Shown here piece after piece: positions 5,206-11,346 of a DNA stretch of 11,346 nt (positions within the stretch are counted from its first letter, which is position 1; each line of letters opens with the position of its first letter). The DNA is from Deltaproteobacteria bacterium UBA2409 (GTDB lineage: Bacteria; Bdellovibrionota_C; UBA2361; DDRT01). The translations under genes were made by a program, and so were the position numbers. Location: positions 59,242 to 70,587 of the forward strand of contig DDRT01000011.1 of assembly GCA_002343185.1 (NCBI GenBank), read 5' to 3'. Below the pieces are notes generated by a model. It was not told where the DNA came from and made no database searches. It saw nothing but the letters and a program-made list of their open reading frames with translations.

Positions 5206-6279
5206 ATGGCAGAGTATTCAACCCCTGAAGAAAGAACAGAGATGCCGACTGATCGTCGGATGAAACAGCTTCGTAAAGACGGCTCAGTTCATTTCTCTCA
5301 GGAAATTGCGATCGTTATTTCATTAGGGGCATCATTTTTAATGCTAGGAGTTCTTTGGAGTTGGATCTATCACTCCTTAACACTTGTCTTTAAAAAATTC
5401 CTACTCTTGATCGGAGATAATTCAGAACTTAGCTATCAATTTCTTGAAACTCAGCTTTTGCAAGTTGCAGAGTTGCTAGTACCTCCAATCGCTATTCTTC
5501 TTCTAGTGACTGCTTCTTTAGCTGGGCTCTCTGTAATGCTTCAAACAGACTTCTGCGTGAAAGAGAAAAAGATAAATTTTAAGTGGCATATGCTAAATCC
5601 TATCACCGGATTTAAAAGACTTTTTAGCTTAAACAATCTTGTTAAAACTCTTCAAGCAATTTTGAAATTAGCAATTATATTGCCGATTGTTTATTTCGCA
5701 TTTAAAGAAGAAGCAAAAAACATGATCGGTCTCATTCACCTTTCAATCCCGAAAATTATGGCGTTTACAGCAGAAGAGATGGTGAGTCTTTTTTGGAAGA
5801 TAATGTATGTGTTAATTGCGATAGCAATTTTTGATTGGGTTTATGGAAAATGGTCTTGGCTAAGACAAAACAAGATGACTAAAGATGAAGTAAAAGACGA
5901 AAAGAAGGCAGTAGACGGAGATGAACAAACCAAAAGACAGATAATTGCCAAGGGGCTTGGTAGGATCATGCAGAGAATTAAATCTTCAGTTCCTAAAGCT
6001 GATGTCGTTGTTACTAATCCAACTCATTACGCTGTTGCTTTACAATATGACAGAGCAAAGATGAGTGCCCCAAAAGTTGTTGCCAAGGGTAAAAACTTTA
6101 TGGCAGAGCAGATTAAGAAACTTGCTCGTGAAAGTGGAGTGCCGATTGTTGAGAAGAAAAGTTTAGCCAGGGCACTTTATCAATCAGTTGAAGTCGACCA
6201 GGAGATACCAGTTGAGCTGTTTCGAGCGACTGCTGAAATTCTTGCATATGTCTATAAGATGAATAGGAAGGCAGCATGA
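5206..6279 (+). CDS. flhB: Flagellar export switch protein FlhB
   Basis: Inner-membrane component of the flagellar type III export apparatus that switches substrate specificity from rod/hook to filament proteins after self-cleavage. The N-terminal cytoplasmic segment (TPEERTEMPTDRRMKQLRKDGSV, 6-28) is the family's amphipathic start. Membrane segments lie at about 32-64, 88-113, 147-167 and 186-212. The linker MTKDEVKDEKKAVDGD (224-239) is characteristic. The autocleavage motif NPTH is intact at 271-274, followed by the conserved 'YAVAL' and a C-terminal domain ending at 357, normal length. The ATG at 5206 fits family starts, but the nearest purine-rich stretch (AAAGGA, 5177-5182) is too far away for a ribosome binding site. 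It heads the operon and overlaps flhA by 4 bp (ATGA). Confidence 0.97.
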   Translation: MAEYSTPEERTEMPTDRRMKQLRKDGSVHFSQEIAIVISLGASFLMLGVLWSWIYHSLTLVFKKFLLLIGDNSELSYQFLETQLLQVAELLVPPIAILLLVTASLAGLSVMLQTDFCVKEKKINFKWHMLNPITGFKRLFSLNNLVKTLQAILKLAIILPIVYFAFKEEAKNMIGLIHLSIPKIMAFTAEEMVSLFWKIMYVLIAIAIFDWVYGKWSWLRQNKMTKDEVKDEKKAVDGDEQTKRQIIAKGLGRIMQRIKSSVPKADVVVTNPTHYAVALQYDRAKMSAPKVVAKGKNFMAEQIKKLARESGVPIVEKKSLARALYQSVEVDQEIPVELFRATAEILAYVYKMNRKAA

Positions 6280-8339
6280 AATCGATTCAGGGATTAATGC
6301 CTTTAGCACTTTTATTTATACTGGCAATTCTATTATTTCCTATTCCAACCTGGCTTGTTGATATAAGTTTAGCGCTAAACATAGTCCTTGCACTGATTAT
6401 TCTATTTGTATCCTTGTACATAGATAAACCTCTAAGGTTTACAGCATATCCGGCAATCCTACTTGTTACAGCAATGTTTAGACTTGCTATGAACGTAGCA
6501 ACTACAAGATTAATTCTTCTTGATGGACAAAATGGCATGGATGCAGCTGGTCATGTGGTTATGGCCTTTGGAAACTTCGTAGTCGGCGGAAGTTTCTTAG
6601 TTGGAATAGTAATCTTTGCAATTATCTCGATTGTTAACATGAAGGTTGTAACAAAAGGTTCTGGAAGGATAGCTGAGGTAGCAGCAAGATTTACATTGGA
6701 TGCTATGCCAGGAAAACAAATGGCGATCGACTCAGATCTCAATACTGGATTAATCAACGACACTGAAGCTAAAGCGAGAAGAAAGGAGATAGCCCAAGAA
6801 GCTGAGTTTTATGGAGCGATGGATGGAGCTGCAAAGTTTGTTAGCGGAGAAGCAGTAGCTGGGATATTCATCATGGGTATTAACGTAGTAGGTGGATTTT
6901 TGATCGGCTGCTTTCAGCACGGTATGCCATGGCAAGAAGCCGCAATGGTTTACACAATTTTGACCATCGGAGACGGTCTTGTTTCACAGATTCCTAGCAT
7001 CATCGTTTCAGTATCTGCTGGTTTGATAGTTGCAAGAGCTGCATCAGGTAAAGATCTTAGTACAGATTTTATTGAGCAGTTAGGAACTTCACATGTTCCA
7101 TTGTTCTTAGCTGGAGGAGCATCATTAGCTATATCGATTCTTCCAGGATTGCCATTTTTCCCGTTTTTACTTTTAGGAGCTGCGGGTATTGGGCTTGGAA
7201 TTGTAAGAAAAGGTATAACCGGTGAGCTTGGTCAACCGAAAGAGCTTACAAAGAAAAAAGGCCAGGAAGCACTTCCAGAGCCTGGAGCGAAAGGAGCCAG
7301 CACAGAAGAAGTCTTGGGGCTACTTGGTATGGATACCCTTGAACTTGAAGTTGGTTATGAACTTGTAGCTCTTGTTGAAGGTGGAGATCTTGTTGAAAGG
7401 ATTAGATCGTTACGAAGACAGTTTGCTACTGATTATGGCTTTATCGTTCCACCAATACATATTAGGGACAATGTAAAAATAAAATCTTCTGAGTATAGAT
7501 TACTTCTTAAAGGTGCTGTTATTGGGGGAGGAATGCTAAAGAGCAATCATCTTTTAGCAATGGATCCTGGCTCTGTAACCTCTCCTCTTCAAGGAGAGCA
7601 AACTAAGGAGCCTGCTTTTGGGCTTGATGCCCTTTGGATCCCTGAGTCGGAGAAAGAGAGAGCACAGTTTTCTGGATACACCGTAGTGGATCTTTCAACC
7701 GTGATTACAACTCACTTAACTGAATTAGTAAGAAGCAATATGTCTGAGCTTCTTGGAAGACAGGAAGTGCAAAGTCTATTAGACAACCTTGCAAAAGATC
7801 ATCCAAAAGTAGTTGAAGAGTTGATTCCTACACAGTTAACTCTTGGTCAGGTGCAACAGGTGCTAGCCCACCTCTTAAGGGAGCAGGTCAGTATAAGAGA
7901 TCTCAGAACGATCTTAGAAACCCTTGCTGATTGGGCACCTAACGTTAAGGTTCCGGAGAAGCTCGCAGAGTTTGTAAGACGAAAACTTGCAAGGCAGATT
8001 ACAACTAGATTTATCTCAGACGAAGGGGTACTTACCCTATCAAGTCTTTCTCCAAGTTTAGAAAGATCACTGAGTGAAGTTGTACAGCAGACCGATGATG
8101 GCTCATACCTGGCACTTGAACCCGCACAGGCTCAAATGCTCATAAACAAACTAAGTAAAGTGGTTGAAAAGTTTATGGAGGCCGGAAGCTCGCCGATACT
8201 TTTAGCCCCTTCACATCTAAGAGCGGCACTTTTTAGGTTCGTTGACAGATTTGTGCCAGGGATGAGCGTTTTAAGTCACTATGAGATAGCGCCTAACACA
8301 AAAGTCCAAAGTGTTGGGGTAGTTACGCTGGATGATTAA
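6276..8339 (+). CDS. flhA: Flagellar export gate protein FlhA
   Basis: Forms the nonameric export gate through which flagellar substrates pass, coupling proton flow to export and docking chaperone-substrate complexes. Of 687 residues, about 1-310 are membrane-spanning with a cytoplasmic loop carrying the FHIPEP family signature RIAEVAARFTLDAMPGKQMAID (131-152); GDGLVSQIPS follows at 232-241. A charged linker (about 318-342, rich in K, E, G) leads to the cytoplasmic domain (about 343-687). Length and motifs are normal. AGGAAGG at 6265-6271 is a good ribosome binding site inside the end of flhB. Its last 8 bases overlap the longest possible reading frame of the next gene, flhG. Confidence 0.98.
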   Translation: MKSIQGLMPLALLFILAILLFPIPTWLVDISLALNIVLALIILFVSLYIDKPLRFTAYPAILLVTAMFRLAMNVATTRLILLDGQNGMDAAGHVVMAFGNFVVGGSFLVGIVIFAIISIVNMKVVTKGSGRIAEVAARFTLDAMPGKQMAIDSDLNTGLINDTEAKARRKEIAQEAEFYGAMDGAAKFVSGEAVAGIFIMGINVVGGFLIGCFQHGMPWQEAAMVYTILTIGDGLVSQIPSIIVSVSAGLIVARAASGKDLSTDFIEQLGTSHVPLFLAGGASLAISILPGLPFFPFLLLGAAGIGLGIVRKGITGELGQPKELTKKKGQEALPEPGAKGASTEEVLGLLGMDTLELEVGYELVALVEGGDLVERIRSLRRQFATDYGFIVPPIHIRDNVKIKSSEYRLLLKGAVIGGGMLKSNHLLAMDPGSVTSPLQGEQTKEPAFGLDALWIPESEKERAQFSGYTVVDLSTVITTHLTELVRSNMSELLGRQEVQSLLDNLAKDHPKVVEELIPTQLTLGQVQQVLAHLLREQVSIRDLRTILETLADWAPNVKVPEKLAEFVRRKLARQITTRFISDEGVLTLSSLSPSLERSLSEVVQQTDDGSYLALEPAQAQMLINKLSKVVEKFMEAGSSPILLAPSHLRAALFRFVDRFVPGMSVLSHYEIAPNTKVQSVGVVTLDD

Positions 8340-8349
8340 GGGAAACAGT

Positions 8350-9222
8350 ATGATTAAAAAATATGGAACAAATTCAAGAAACCATGAATCGAATAATATT
8401 ATGAAGGAGTGCACTCGGGTTGTAAGCTTTACCAGCGGCAAAGGGGGTGTTGGTAAGTCAAATACAGTACTTAACACTGCGATATCTTTAGCAGATATGG
8501 GGAGAAGTGTACTTATTCTAGATGCTGATTTAGGGCTCGCGAATATCGATGTTCTATGTGGTGTAACTCCGAAGCGATCAATTAAAGAGGTTTTAGAGGG
8601 TAAAGCTGCTCTTAAAGACATTATTGTTGAAGGACCAATGGGAATAAGTTTGATACCTGCATCAAGTGGAGTGGAGTATCTTGCCCGTTTAACCCATTCA
8701 CAAAGACTCACAATTTTAAATGAAGTTGAATCAGTCGCTGCTCAATATGATTATCTTTTAATTGATACAGCGGCAGGGATCGGAACTGATGTTTTATTTT
8801 TTAACGCTGCAGCAAGTGAAATAGTCTGTGTCATAAACGGAGAGCCTACTTCATTAACTGATAGTTATGCTGTAATTAAAGTTCTCACTCAAAACTACGG
8901 AGAAAAAAAGATCTCTGTCTTAGCAAATAATGTTCAGAATGATGCAGAAGGTAGACGTGCCTTTAATAGATTAGCTCAGGTAACAACAAGATTTCTTCCG
9001 ACAAAGATCAGTTATGCAGGAGCAATCCCTTCTGATATTTCAGTCAGTGAAGCTGTAAAACAGCAATCACCAGTCTCAACTCTATTTCCTTCATCCTCTG
9101 TTGCTCGAGGTTTTAGGGCTTTTGCACGAAAGCTTGATGAGGAGTTTTATGAGCACAGAGTTAAGGGAGGAGTTCAGTTTTTCTTTCAGCAGTTATTAGA
9201 GGGGGAGGTTTTCAGTGGCTAA
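8350..9222 (+). CDS. flhG: FlhG (FleN/YlxH-type) MinD-like ATPase
   Basis: ParA/MinD-family ATPase that limits flagellar number or sets their position, usually by acting with FlhF and with flagellar regulators or C-ring proteins. Numbered from the upstream ATG at 8332, the deviant Walker A motif SGKGGVGKSN is at 35-44, DADLGLANID at 64-73 and the Walker B-like LLIDTAAGIG at 142-151. The last ~20 residues include FFFQQLLEG, a likely amphipathic membrane-targeting helix. The frame opens at 8332, overlapping flhA, but AAGGGA at 8338-8343 favours the ATG at 8350; 8401 is also possible. I see no DQAxxLR motif in the N-terminus, and no flhF precedes it, although flhA-flhF-flhG is the common order. 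Confidence 0.92.
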   Translation: MIKKYGTNSRNHESNNIMKECTRVVSFTSGKGGVGKSNTVLNTAISLADMGRSVLILDADLGLANIDVLCGVTPKRSIKEVLEGKAALKDIIVEGPMGISLIPASSGVEYLARLTHSQRLTILNEVESVAAQYDYLLIDTAAGIGTDVLFFNAAASEIVCVINGEPTSLTDSYAVIKVLTQNYGEKKISVLANNVQNDAEGRRAFNRLAQVTTRFLPTKISYAGAIPSDISVSEAVKQQSPVSTLFPSSSVARGFRAFARKLDEEFYEHRVKGGVQFFFQQLLEGEVFSG

Positions 9223-9439
9223 AAAGAAGCGAAAGGTTCATACCGGACTTAAGCGATTCATAGCCGGAGTATCACTTCTTTCCCTCCTGGTTGTAGTGGT
9301 AGGTGGAATAATGGCAGATGTGAGAGTTACAACGATGACTTATCGCGCTGTTTTCGTGATGATAGCTATCGCCTTTGTAGGACGGATAGCCCACCGAATT
9401 CTTATGAACTACGAGGATATGCATGGTGGCCAAGGATAA
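9215..9439 (+). CDS. Small two-helix membrane protein in the flagellar operon
   Basis: A 74-residue protein starting with GTG. The N-terminus is strongly basic (AKKKRKVHTGLKR, 2-14), followed by two hydrophobic segments (about 15-33 and 43-61) and a short polar C-terminus. By the positive-inside rule the basic N-terminus is cytoplasmic and the protein is a short hairpin. Translation is well supported: GGGGGAGG ends shortly before the GTG, the start overlaps the flhG stop by 8 bp, and its end overlaps fliA by 17 bp. I do not recognise a family. Its place between flhG and fliA suggests a flagellar or export-related accessory role, which is inference from context. Confidence 0.8.
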   Translation: MAKKKRKVHTGLKRFIAGVSLLSLLVVVVGGIMADVRVTTMTYRAVFVMIAIAFVGRIAHRILMNYEDMHGGQG

Positions 9440-10175
9440 AAAATCAGCTGTAGAAGCTTATAAGCAGGTTAATGAGCAAGATAGGGAAGATCTAATAAAG
9501 AGCTATTTACCTCTCGTTAAGAGAGTAGTTCACAGGCTTGCTGGTAGACTCCCAAAAGATGTTGATATCAGGGAGATGCTTAACTCTGGGATCATCGGGC
9601 TAGTTGATGCACTTGAAAAATATGATCCAAAGCATGAGACAAACTTTGCAACTTATGCTCAGTTTAGAATTAGAGGTGCAATATTAGACTCTTTTAGAAC
9701 TCAAGATTGGTTACCAAGATCTTTAAGACACAAATCTCACAAAATTGAATTAGCTTATCAGCGAATAGAACAAAAACTTGGAAGACCAGCAACAGATGAA
9801 GAAGTCGCTCAGGAGCTTGGATTATCGCTGGAAGATCTTCAAAAGCTACTCTCAGAAGTAGGAAGTGTTGTGATGCTGAGTTTTGAAGAGCTTGGTTTTG
9901 GGCATGGTGAAGAGAGATTTCAGGCTGATGAATGGATGCCAGGAAAATCTAGAGATCCACTTTCAAAACTTCTTGGATCTGAAAAGTTAAGCCTAATTGC
10001 ACGTGCTTTAGATAGGCTTCCTGAGAAAGAAAGACTCGTAATAAGCTTATACTTTTATGAAGAGCTAAACCTTAAAGAGATTGGAGAAATTTTAGGTGTA
10101 ACAGAGTCCAGAGCATCTCAGGTTCGTTCTAAAGCATTAATACGTCTTAAAAATTATCTTAAACATTCATTCTAA
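9423..10175 (+). CDS. fliA: Flagellar sigma factor sigma-28 (FliA)
   Basis: Alternative sigma factor that directs RNA polymerase to late flagellar and chemotaxis promoters, normally held by the anti-sigma FlgM until the hook is finished. Regions appear in order over 250 residues: region 2 from about 20 to 100, with DLIKSYLPLVKRVVHRLAG, the DIREMLNSGIIGLVDALEKYD core-binding helix and FATYAQFRIRGAILDSFR; region 3 with LGRPATDEEVAQELGLS; and region 4 with LPEKERLVISLYFYEELNLKEIGEILGVTESRASQVRSKAL, the -35-reading helix-turn-helix. GAGGA at 9413-9417 serves the ATG at 9423; the following codon GTG at 9426 is an alternative start. Translationally coupled to the small membrane protein. No flgM is visible in the window. 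Confidence 0.96.
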   Translation: MVAKDKKSAVEAYKQVNEQDREDLIKSYLPLVKRVVHRLAGRLPKDVDIREMLNSGIIGLVDALEKYDPKHETNFATYAQFRIRGAILDSFRTQDWLPRSLRHKSHKIELAYQRIEQKLGRPATDEEVAQELGLSLEDLQKLLSEVGSVVMLSFEELGFGHGEERFQADEWMPGKSRDPLSKLLGSEKLSLIARALDRLPEKERLVISLYFYEELNLKEIGEILGVTESRASQVRSKALIRLKNYLKHSF

Positions 10176-10179
10176 TGTT

Positions 10180-11184
10180 ATGTCAGTCTTATGGTGGGGA
10201 ACAAAAAATGAAGATTCTATCCCTTCTAATAAGACCCCATCATTAGAAGAGTTAGAGCATACTGAGATTATAGTTCTTGGTGAATCATTAAGCCCATCAC
10301 AGGTTGCTTCTATTATGGAGCAGATTAAGATCTCAGGATCTAGACCATCAATAATTAGAGTAAGCGGTGTAGATTCATTTGAAGGAAGAACAGTTTCTAG
10401 TGAAGAGGAAGTTCCAAGAGCGATTTCTCAGGCAAAAAGACTAAGAAAGCTCCAAGCAGAGAATGAAAGACTGGTTGCAAAGCTTACAGAAGCAAATCAA
10501 CTTCTTGAAGAAAAAAATAAAAAACTTGATGAGTTTACTGCAACAGTTGCGCACGATATTAGAGGTCCTTTAGGTGGAATGGTGATGAAGCTTCAGTATG
10601 TCTTAGATACATTCGATCTACCTGAAAGAGCAGTAATTATCCTTAAAAAAGCTCTTGGATCTGGTGAAAGACTAACCCATGTTGTTCAAGGGATGTATGA
10701 GCTTGCTAAACTTGGTGCAAAAGCAACAAAGATGGAGTTTGTAGATCTTAATATTGTTCTTGGACAACTTGTTTCAGATTTATCTCTTGATGAGGAAGCT
10801 AATATTGAAATTGAAATCGGCGCTCTTCCTAAAGTTTGGGGAAATCAAAGTCTTTTAAGCCGGTTATTTAGTAATCTTATCACAAATGCCGTAAAACATA
10901 ATGATAAAAGTAAAGTTAAGATATCGATTAATGAGAGATTTAGAGTTGAAAGATCCTTAGCCTCATTTGTAGAGATTGAGGTAAAGGATAACGGCCCAGG
11001 TGTTCCAGTAGAACTTAGAGAGTTAATCTTTTCCCCATTTTTCAGAGCTTCACAAACAGAAGGTTTAGGATTAGGGTTGTCGGTGGTAAAAAAGATTATA
11101 GATCTTCATTTTGGTGAGATTAAGATTGATGATTCCTTTATTGTGACACTGCCTACGGAAAGGTTAGAGTTTAGTCGAAGTTAG
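10180..11184 (+). CDS. Soluble sensor histidine kinase
   Basis: A 334-residue cytoplasmic kinase with no membrane segment. Residues about 28-62 (TEIIVLGESLSPSQVASIM...PSIIRVSG) look like beta-alpha-beta and may be a degenerate receiver-like or other alpha/beta sensing domain. Residues about 80-118 form a clear coiled coil. The H box is TATVAHDIRGPLGG with the phosphorylated histidine H125, giving a HisKA-type dimerisation domain. The ATPase domain shows the N box (SNLITNAVKHN, N236), G1 (DNGPGVP, 270-276), the F box (IFSPFFRAS, 283-291) and G2 (GLGLGLSVV, 295-303). The start lies only 4 bp after the fliA stop without a ribosome binding site, so translation is probably coupled. It closes the flagellar operon; no response regulator follows within the window. 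A motility-related role is inferred from position. Confidence 0.93.
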   Translation: MSVLWWGTKNEDSIPSNKTPSLEELEHTEIIVLGESLSPSQVASIMEQIKISGSRPSIIRVSGVDSFEGRTVSSEEEVPRAISQAKRLRKLQAENERLVAKLTEANQLLEEKNKKLDEFTATVAHDIRGPLGGMVMKLQYVLDTFDLPERAVIILKKALGSGERLTHVVQGMYELAKLGAKATKMEFVDLNIVLGQLVSDLSLDEEANIEIEIGALPKVWGNQSLLSRLFSNLITNAVKHNDKSKVKISINERFRVERSLASFVEIEVKDNGPGVPVELRELIFSPFFRASQTEGLGLGLSVVKKIIDLHFGEIKIDDSFIVTLPTERLEFSRS

Positions 11185-11194
11185 GATAAAGGAC

Positions 11195-11208
11195 TAAACA
11201 GCTGTTTA
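11195..11208. promoter_or_regulatory. Perfect 14 bp palindrome after the flagellar operon
   Basis: TAAACAGCTGTTTA is a perfect inverted repeat starting 11 bp after the kinase stop codon, and CAGCTGTTT recurs near 11324-11332 (as GCAGCTGTTTG). Perfect spacerless symmetry is typical of dimeric regulator sites rather than terminators, but there is no recognisable promoter beside it. Role unknown. Confidence 0.35.
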
Positions 11209-11283
11209 AATGTCTCTCTGTGTACTGTTAATTTCCGATTCCGTTCCTGTTATCTGATTTCAGTTTTTCCGATCTCCAAATTA

Positions 11284-11301
11284 AAGGGGACTTCACCCCT
11301 T
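11284..11301. terminator. Probable terminator hairpin at the end of the flagellar operon
   Basis: AAGGGG (11284-11289) pairs with CCCCTT (11296-11301) around a six-base loop. On the plus strand only a short, broken T-rich stretch follows; on the minus strand TTTAATTT follows, a somewhat better tail. It therefore fits a bidirectional terminator between the kinase gene and a convergent gene to the right. Confidence 0.4.
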
Positions 11302-11346
11302 CTTGATTAAGTTGTAGAGAGATGCAGCTGTTTGATCTAGTAAGGT
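11293..11346 (-). CDS. Possible 3' end of a minus-strand gene (partial)
   Basis: From the right edge the minus strand reads TLLDQTAASLYNLIKKG followed by TGA at 11295-11293, immediately inside the hairpin whose minus-strand tail is T-rich. The 17 codons give a protein-like helical C-terminus and would make the gene convergent with the kinase. An open frame this short is expected by chance quite often, so this is a low-confidence call that depends on the sequence beyond the window. Confidence 0.25.
   Translation of the reverse strand, partial: TLLDQTAASLYNLIKKG

Noticed and set aside
8271..8711. A 146-codon minus-strand frame across the flhA-flhG junction
   Set aside because: It is antisense to two recognised genes with intact motifs, and its product has no family features.
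11207..11236. Sigma-28-like elements (TAAA and CCGAT) after the kinase gene
   Set aside because: The spacing between TAAA and CCGATT is 24 bp, well off the expected ~16, and no plus-strand gene follows in the window.

Overview
The window is a chromosomal segment of a motile, Gram-negative-type bacterium with AT-leaning, densely packed genes. The complete flagellar export genes (flhB, flhA), a FlhG-type ATPase and sigma-28 place it among flagellated bacteria. A small acidic protein with a C-terminal helical motif reminiscent of small proteins I associate with deltaproteobacterial or bdellovibrionotan genomes suggests that broad group. This is an impression from sequence style, and the taxon is not established.

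Left part (1-2638): a bidirectional terminator and a nested palindrome occupy 1-111. Three minus-strand genes follow: a beta-carbonic anhydrase, a 113-residue protein of unknown function preceded by a very strong ribosome binding site, and a long-chain polyprenyl diphosphate synthase. The synthase is divergent, across only 21 bp, from a plus-strand YbaK-type prolyl-tRNA editing protein. Neither of this pair has a Shine-Dalgarno sequence. An extended -10 element placed exactly six bases before the synthase ATG suggests a leaderless transcript.

Middle (2639-5205): a secreted collagen-like protein (signal peptide, nine Gly-X-Y triplets, beta-rich C-terminal part) ends at a good rho-independent terminator. 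Then comes a hairpin-rich stretch and a tRNA-Glu(UUC) gene on the minus strand, with its own near-consensus promoter and no encoded CCA. Upstream of the tRNA on the same strand is a divergent Ppx/GppA-like protein that has lost key residues of the phosphate-binding loop, so it may not be an active phosphatase.

Right part (5206-11184): a tight plus-strand flagellar operon, flhB - flhA - flhG - small two-helix membrane protein - fliA - cytoplasmic histidine kinase. Most junctions overlap by 4 to 17 bp. FlhB and FlhA form the cytoplasmic and membrane gate of the flagellar export apparatus, FlhG sets flagellar number or placement, and FliA transcribes late flagellar genes. The kinase probably feeds a signal into this or another motility pathway. 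The usual flhF gene between flhA and flhG is missing, and this FlhG lacks an obvious N-terminal DQAxxLR motif. The window ends in a 162 bp tail with a perfect 14 bp palindrome, a GC-rich hairpin and perhaps the last codons of a minus-strand gene.

No mobile element, CRISPR array or obvious defence system is visible. The most unusual items are the flhF-less flagellar operon with its small membrane protein and orphan kinase, the degenerate Ppx/GppA protein, and the leaderless divergent promoter.
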